Source: Nitrososphaerales archaeon
GTDB lineage: Archaea; Thermoproteota; Nitrososphaeria; Nitrososphaerales; Gagatemarchaeaceae
Length of the DNA: 8,646 bases
Assembly (NCBI GenBank): GCA_030044375.1
Contig: JASHVX010000093.1
Span: forward strand, 1 to 8,646
Reading direction: 5' to 3'
Shown: piece after piece, positions 5,950 to 8,646 of the stretch
Layout: each line of letters begins with the position of its first letter
Position numbering within the stretch: the first letter of the stretch is position 1
Program-made: the position numbers and the translations under genes
Notes under the pieces: generated by a model
What the model was told of the DNA's origin: nothing
What the model saw: only the letters and a program-made list of their open reading frames with translations
Database searches by the model: none

Positions 5950-5991
5950 CTACACCACCGCGGCCACGCAAACCTTGGCGACAATGCTTCA

Positions 5992-5999
5992 GATATAAG
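5992..5999 (-). promoter_or_regulatory. TATA box for tRNA-His
   Basis: On the minus strand this reads CTTATATC, centred about 30 nt upstream of the mature 5' end of the tRNA. The spacing suggests transcription begins close to G-1, so little or no 5' leader would be left for RNase P to remove. Confidence 0.6.
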
Positions 6000-6025
6000 A
6001 CTTAGAGGTCGTTCCGTCGAGATTG

Positions 6026-6439
6026 CTAGCTGCCGCCCTTGATGCGCATTATCTTTGTCTTGCCGAGCATCAGCCAATACTCGACCTCTGTCCCGGGACC
6101 GAGCGTCCCGTTGAGCTCGGCGGCCTCTTCAGGGCTGGGCTTCGGGGTCTCGAAGACCTCGAAGGTCTCCAGGTCCATGACCTGCACCGAGTTGTCCATC
6201 ACCGAGGTTATCTGCCCGGAGCGCTTGTCGATCATGGGAACCTCGACCCTCGACTCAGCCGGCGAGACGTAGCTCTTCTTCGACCCGGTCGTGATAGAAA
6301 TCGCAACGAGCCTCACCTTCGCGCTGCCGTGCTTCCCGGGCTTGAAATGTTCGCGGCTGACTATCTTGCACGGCTCGCCGTCGAGTATGATGTAGCTTCC
6401 CTCTTTGAGGCTGCCCAAATCAGCCGGTCTGCTGCTCAT
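6026..6439 (-). CDS. eif5A: Translation factor aIF5A (hypusine-containing)
   Basis: A 137-residue archaeal IF5A, which binds the ribosome E site and helps peptide-bond formation at stalling motifs. The N-terminal SH3-like domain (about residues 8-72) carries the modification loop HFKPGKHGSAK; K36 is the lysine expected to become deoxyhypusine or hypusine. The C-terminal OB-fold domain (about 73-137) ends with VEYWLMLGKTKIMRIKG. The frame is open upstream to 6487, but ATG 6439 gives the usual family length and N-terminus. A TATA box at 6474-6483 also implies transcription starts near 6451, downstream of the longer start. Modification would need a deoxyhypusine synthase encoded elsewhere. Confidence 0.95.
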   Translation of the reverse strand: MSSRPADLGSLKEGSYIILDGEPCKIVSREHFKPGKHGSAKVRLVAISITTGSKKSYVSPAESRVEVPMIDKRSGQITSVMDNSVQVMDLETFEVFETPKPSPEEAAELNGTLGPGTEVEYWLMLGKTKIMRIKGGS

Positions 6440-6473
6440 GGTTATCCGGTCGCGTCCTGCCTCGCGGTCGAAA

Positions 6474-6483
6474 CTAAATAAGT
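6474..6483 (-). promoter_or_regulatory. TATA box for aIF5A
   Basis: On the minus strand this reads ACTTATTTAG. Its centre is about 39 nt upstream of ATG 6439, implying a leader of roughly 12 nt. An inverted repeat, CCATCA-5 nt-TGATGG (6484-6500), abuts it on the upstream side, where the B-recognition element would be. Confidence 0.55.
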
Positions 6484-6500
6484 CCATCAGTCAATGATGG
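6484..6500. repeat. Short inverted repeat next to the aIF5A TATA box
   Basis: CCATCA and TGATGG are perfect 6-base complements separated by GTCAA. The element directly abuts the minus-strand TATA box, so it could be a regulator-binding site controlling aIF5A. It could equally be chance, given the short arms. Confidence 0.35.
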
Positions 6501-6664
6501 CCCGTCACCCTTCCTTGAGAAGCGTCGGTGCCGGTGCATCGAAGACTAAATAAACGGCCTGAACTTCACAGCATGAAAGTTGGACGCACCTGGGCTCCGA
6601 TGCCTGCCAGCCGCGGTAGCCAGATGCGCATAAGTGGATGAACATCCGATGATGATTCGAACAA

Positions 6665-7159
6665 TTGTCTGAGCCAGCATACGTCCTTGACTCGACCGCG
6701 TTCTACGCGGGCATCCCCTACCAGGGCAGCGGGAGATACTTCACGACGTACCTAGTACTCGAAGAGGTCAAGCACCACAACGTGGGCTCATCGTTCCTTC
6801 ACTCGAGAGTCCACGTTACAGAGCCTTCTCCCGATTCGGTCAGCCGCGTCAAGACGACGGCCGTGAAGACAGGAGATGCCGGAGCGCTCTCCCAGACCGA
6901 CTTGTCCCTGCTCGCATTGGCGTTGGACCTCTCGCGAGATGAGGGAGGGGTCAGCTTGGTCTCGGATGACTTCGCCGTGAGGAACGTCGCCGCGGTGCTG
7001 GCCATACCTCTGGCTCCTACATCGATCAAAGGTGGAGGCTGGAAGAGCATCGCGTGGAAGATCTATTGCAGAGGGTGCGGGAAGGAATACACCAACCCGA
7101 AGCTCACGGTCTGCCCGGTCTGCGGGACCCAACTCGCCCGAAAGGCCTCGAGTGCCTGA
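6665..7159 (+). CDS. nob1: Nob1-type rRNA endonuclease (PIN domain plus zinc ribbon)
   Basis: A 164-residue archaeal Nob1, the endonuclease that forms the mature 3' end of 16S rRNA during small-subunit maturation. The PIN domain (about residues 5-118) shows the acidic metal-binding residues D9 (VLDSTAF), E33/E34 (LVLEEVK), D71 and D79 (TGDAGALSQTD), and D101/D102 (LVSDDFAVRN). A zinc ribbon follows with C135-x2-C138 and C150-x2-C153. This domain order and length match archaeal Nob1. The start is TTG 6665: an in-frame stop lies at 6653-6655 and the PIN core begins a few residues after the TTG, so no ATG start is possible without cutting the domain. It is upstream of tfb on the same strand, 87 nt apart. 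Confidence 0.92.
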   Translation: MSEPAYVLDSTAFYAGIPYQGSGRYFTTYLVLEEVKHHNVGSSFLHSRVHVTEPSPDSVSRVKTTAVKTGDAGALSQTDLSLLALALDLSRDEGGVSLVSDDFAVRNVAAVLAIPLAPTSIKGGGWKSIAWKIYCRGCGKEYTNPKLTVCPVCGTQLARKASSA

Positions 7160-7212
7160 CCGTGGTGCTAAGACGGACTAACTAAGTCAGAAATTACTAC
7201 CATGTTTATTAG

Positions 7213-7225
7213 GGAGGATATATAC
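7213..7225 (+). promoter_or_regulatory. BRE and TATA box of the tfb promoter
   Basis: A purine-rich GGAGG sits directly before ATATATAC (TATA core 7218-7224), the best TATA box in the window. Its centre is 26 nt upstream of TTG 7247, so transcription should begin at the start codon itself. The imperfect palindrome GACTAACTAAGTC (7176-7188) lies further upstream and might bind a regulator, but it is weak. Confidence 0.7.
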
Positions 7226-7246
7226 CAATGGTTGTAGAGTGAGAAT

Positions 7247-8197
7247 TTGAACAGACCACAATCAGCGTTGCAGGTTTCGGATAGGTGCCCCCACTGCGGG
7301 AGAAGGGCGCTCGTAGATGACGTTCATACGGGCGAGCTCACGTGCCAGAACTGCGGCTTCGTGGTGAGCGAGCGCGCGATCGACCAGGGACCAGAGTGGA
7401 GGTCATTCGCTGATGACGGAGGGGCTGACAGGGTGAGGACCGGCGCCCCGACTTCCATCACCTACAAAGACATGGGGTTGTCGACCATCATAGGAAGGTC
7501 TGACAGGGACGCCTCTGGAAGGGCGTTTGGGTCGGCCATGCACTCCACCATGAGCAGGCTGAGGAAGTGGGACAGCCGCTCGCCTGCGTTCGGCTCGACC
7601 GAGAAGAACCTGAGCGTCGCGCTTCGAGAGCTCGAGAAGATGGGAGACAAGCTGGGGGTCTCCCAAGCCGTCAAGGAACGGGCAGCATACATCTACAGGA
7701 AGGCGCTGGAGAAAGGACTGCTCAGAGGCCGATCCATAGTCGGAATCGCCGCTGCTTCGCTGTACGCCGCCTTCAGAGACACGGAGACGCCACGCACTCT
7801 GAAGGACGTGGCAGCCGTGGAGAACCTCGACAAGAAAGCCGTTGCCAGGGACTATCGGATCCTCCTCAGGGAGATGGACCTCAGCATGCCTGTAGCTGAC
7901 GCAGCGAGGAACGTCACAAGGATTGCATCCAAGGTAGGTCTATCTGAGAAAGTGGCCCGCAAGGCCGTCGACATCGTCAGGATGACTGAGGAGAGAGAAA
8001 TCTCGGCGGGAAAGGCGCCTATGGGGCTCGCTGCAAGCGCGCTGTATTTGGCCGGGGTCATAGAAGGCGAGATGAAGACCCAGAAGGAGATAGCCGAAGC
8101 AGCAGGCGTCACGGAGGTGACCGTGCGGAACAGGTACAAGGGCCTCAGAGCGGACCTGGGCAAGGTCCTAGGGCTCGACCCTGACTCGCCGGTCTGA
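7247..8197 (+). CDS. tfb: Transcription initiation factor B (TFB)
   Basis: A 316-residue archaeal TFIIB homologue, which binds the TBP-TATA complex and recruits RNA polymerase. The N-terminal zinc ribbon has C14-x2-C17 and C33-x2-C36. The B-reader/linker region follows (about residues 45-95, with EWRSF and GAPTSITYKDMGLSTIIG). Two cyclin-like repeats lie at about 118-210 and 216-306; the second ends with the helix-turn-helix TQKEIAEAAGVTEVTVRNRYKGL that contacts the BRE. All parts are intact and the length is normal. The start is taken as TTG 7247 because an in-frame TAG lies at 7235-7237 and the TATA box predicts transcription starting there; another TTG at 7268 is also possible. Archaea often carry several TFB paralogues, and whether this is the general one cannot be told. 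Confidence 0.96.
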   Translation: MNRPQSALQVSDRCPHCGRRALVDDVHTGELTCQNCGFVVSERAIDQGPEWRSFADDGGADRVRTGAPTSITYKDMGLSTIIGRSDRDASGRAFGSAMHSTMSRLRKWDSRSPAFGSTEKNLSVALRELEKMGDKLGVSQAVKERAAYIYRKALEKGLLRGRSIVGIAAASLYAAFRDTETPRTLKDVAAVENLDKKAVARDYRILLREMDLSMPVADAARNVTRIASKVGLSEKVARKAVDIVRMTEEREISAGKAPMGLAASALYLAGVIEGEMKTQKEIAEAAGVTEVTVRNRYKGLRADLGKVLGLDPDSPV

Positions 8198-8300
8198 AAG
8201 AGTCACCTGAAGTCGCTCGAGTCCGTCGCCGTGGGTCTGTTCACTTTCTGCAGAGGGTTTCGTAGCCTCCGGCTTTGTCTTGCACGAAAAAGGGAGGATG

Positions 8301-8322
8301 CCTGGCCGTTCTCGCGGCCAGG
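8301..8322. terminator. Possible hairpin between the converging tfb and Ig-like protein genes
   Basis: CCTGGCC and GGCCAGG form a perfect 7-bp stem with an 8-base loop, in the 149-nt gap between two converging genes. It could act on both transcripts. Archaeal termination usually relies on T-rich stretches, and only a short TTCTGTTT follows, so its role is uncertain. The rest of the gap (8198-8346) shows nothing else recognisable. Confidence 0.4.
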
Positions 8323-8346
8323 ACCATTCTGTTTGCCTGTGCTGTG

Positions 8347-8646
8347 CTATGCTGTTACGCTGACCGTGGCCGCAGCTGCGCTCGGCTTGTTGGCGTAGTT
8401 CCCGTGGAACGACGCCTCGATCCTGACTGAGCCGACGCCTGTGCCTTTCAGCGTGAGCGTGTACCTGCCGGTGCCTGCGATGGTGCCGACTGAGGAGTAG
8501 CTGACGCTGCCCGTCCCTGAGATCTGGGTGAAGGTCACGGTCGTCCCCGCGACTGGGGATGTGAAGCCCAGGACCTTGACGGTGCATGTGATGCTGCCGC
8601 CGATGGCGGTGGAGCTAGGCGAGCACGTGAAGGAGAGTCCGGTCGT
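8347..8646 (-). CDS. C-terminal end of a surface protein with an Ig-like domain, N-terminus cut by window edge
   Basis: The last 99 codons of a longer protein; the frame has no stop up to the window edge and ends with TAG at 8349-8347. The sequence (LSFTCSPSSTAIGGSITCTVKVLG ... YTLTLKGTGVGSVRIEASFHGN ... AATVSVTA) has the strand pattern of a bacterial-type Ig-like (Big) domain with a C-terminal VSVTA strand. It is Ser/Thr/Gly rich and basic residues are few. Two cysteines in the N-terminal part of the fragment may form a disulfide. Such domains are usually repeated in secreted or cell-surface proteins. No membrane anchor or sorting signal follows the domain, so any anchor would be upstream. 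A GTG within it at 8538 is not the true start. Confidence 0.75.
   Translation of the reverse strand, partial: TTGLSFTCSPSSTAIGGSITCTVKVLGFTSPVAGTTVTFTQISGTGSVSYSSVGTIAGTGRYTLTLKGTGVGSVRIEASFHGNYANKPSAAAATVSVTA

Larger units (their letters stand above)
5849..5965 (-). tRNA. tRNA-His(GTG): tRNA-His (anticodon GTG) with two introns
   Basis: Minus strand. The acceptor stem GCCGCGG (5964-5958) pairs perfectly with CCGCGGC (5856-5850). The T-arm is GTGGG-TTCAAAT-CCCAC (5873-5857). After removing two insertions the D-stem is GTGT/ACAT with a normal GG-containing loop. The anticodon stem is GGAGG/CCTTT (two G-U pairs) around the loop CTGTGGA, and the variable loop is AGACC. The anticodon GTG is at 5903-5901. 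Two histidine identity features support the call: a genomically encoded G at position -1 (5965) opposite discriminator C73 (5849). CCA is not encoded. With the introns the gene is 117 nt; without them it is about 74-76 nt. It lies between aIF5A and the DUF4760-like gene. The fold was derived by hand. Confidence 0.88.
6440..6664. other. Divergent intergenic region between aIF5A and nob1
   Basis: This 225-nt stretch holds the aIF5A promoter and probably that of nob1. ACTAAATAA occurs twice on the plus strand (6473-6481 and 6545-6553), each preceded by TCGAA with a one-base length difference, 72 nt apart. The first copy is the reverse of the aIF5A TATA box. The second could be a plus-strand TATA box starting transcription near 6576, giving nob1 an unusual leader of about 90 nt or a separate small transcript. 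A 22-codon frame (ATG 6573 to TGA 6641) lies there but has no recognisable content. A weaker CATAAGTG at 6629-6636 lies about 33 nt before the nob1 start. Confidence 0.4.

Noticed and set aside
6440..6487. Upstream ATG giving a 153-residue aIF5A
   Set aside because: The TATA box lies inside this extension, so the transcript would begin downstream of that ATG, and the family normally starts close to ATG 6439.
6602..6619. Resemblance of TGCCAGCCGCGGTAG to the conserved 530-loop region of 16S rRNA
   Set aside because: The match is short, has a missing segment, and nothing flanking it looks like rRNA; it is most likely chance in GC-rich DNA, despite the suggestive position beside nob1.
6573..6641. 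22-codon frame following a TATA-like box
   Set aside because: Too short and without recognisable sequence features; kept only as part of the intergenic description.
6649..6672. C/D box-like ATGATGA and CTGA upstream of and overlapping the nob1 start
   Set aside because: The spacing (13 nt) and lack of internal D'/C' boxes or a terminal stem do not fit an archaeal C/D box RNA, and the CTGA lies inside the nob1 coding sequence.
1..8646. CRISPR arrays, insertion sequences, integrases or rRNA genes
   Set aside because: No regularly spaced repeats, transposase or integrase motifs, terminal inverted repeats or rRNA sequences were seen on either strand.

Overview
The window reads as a GC-rich archaeal chromosome segment, most likely from a Nitrososphaeria/Thaumarchaeota-like lineage. 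The domain is well supported; the lineage is only a guess from protein style. Archaeal hallmarks are a TFB transcription factor, the rRNA endonuclease Nob1, the hypusinated factor aIF5A, an intron-bearing tRNA gene, and TATA boxes centred about 26-30 nt upstream of several start codons (a leaderless-mRNA layout). Two start sites instead carry Shine-Dalgarno motifs. Several genes begin with GTG or TTG.

Layout. At the left edge a short-chain dehydrogenase (cut by the edge) and a class I SAM methyltransferase lie on the minus strand, divergent from a seven-helix UbiA-like membrane protein (1282-1992). Next comes a tight three-gene minus-strand operon of small membrane or exported proteins (3411 down to 2145), each gene overlapping the next by 4 nt, with no function I recognise. 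Upstream of it sits a MoeB/Uba4-type E1-like enzyme fused to a rhodanese domain (4644-3505), divergent from a two-cysteine peroxiredoxin (4742-5209). A DUF4760-like single-helix membrane protein follows on the minus strand.

The right half is information processing: a tRNA-His(GTG) gene apparently interrupted by two introns (one in the D-loop, one in the anticodon loop), aIF5A, Nob1 and TFB. At the right edge is the C-terminal end of a surface protein with an Ig-like domain.

The gene set combines housekeeping (initiation, elongation/termination, small-subunit maturation, tRNA-His), sulfur-carrier and redox enzymes, and a poorly characterised membrane/surface fraction. No mobile elements, CRISPR arrays or rRNA genes were seen. 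No gene-free stretch exceeds about 300 bases; the largest unexplained gap (6440-6664) is described below. The most notable features are the doubly interrupted tRNA-His and the uncharacterised membrane operon.
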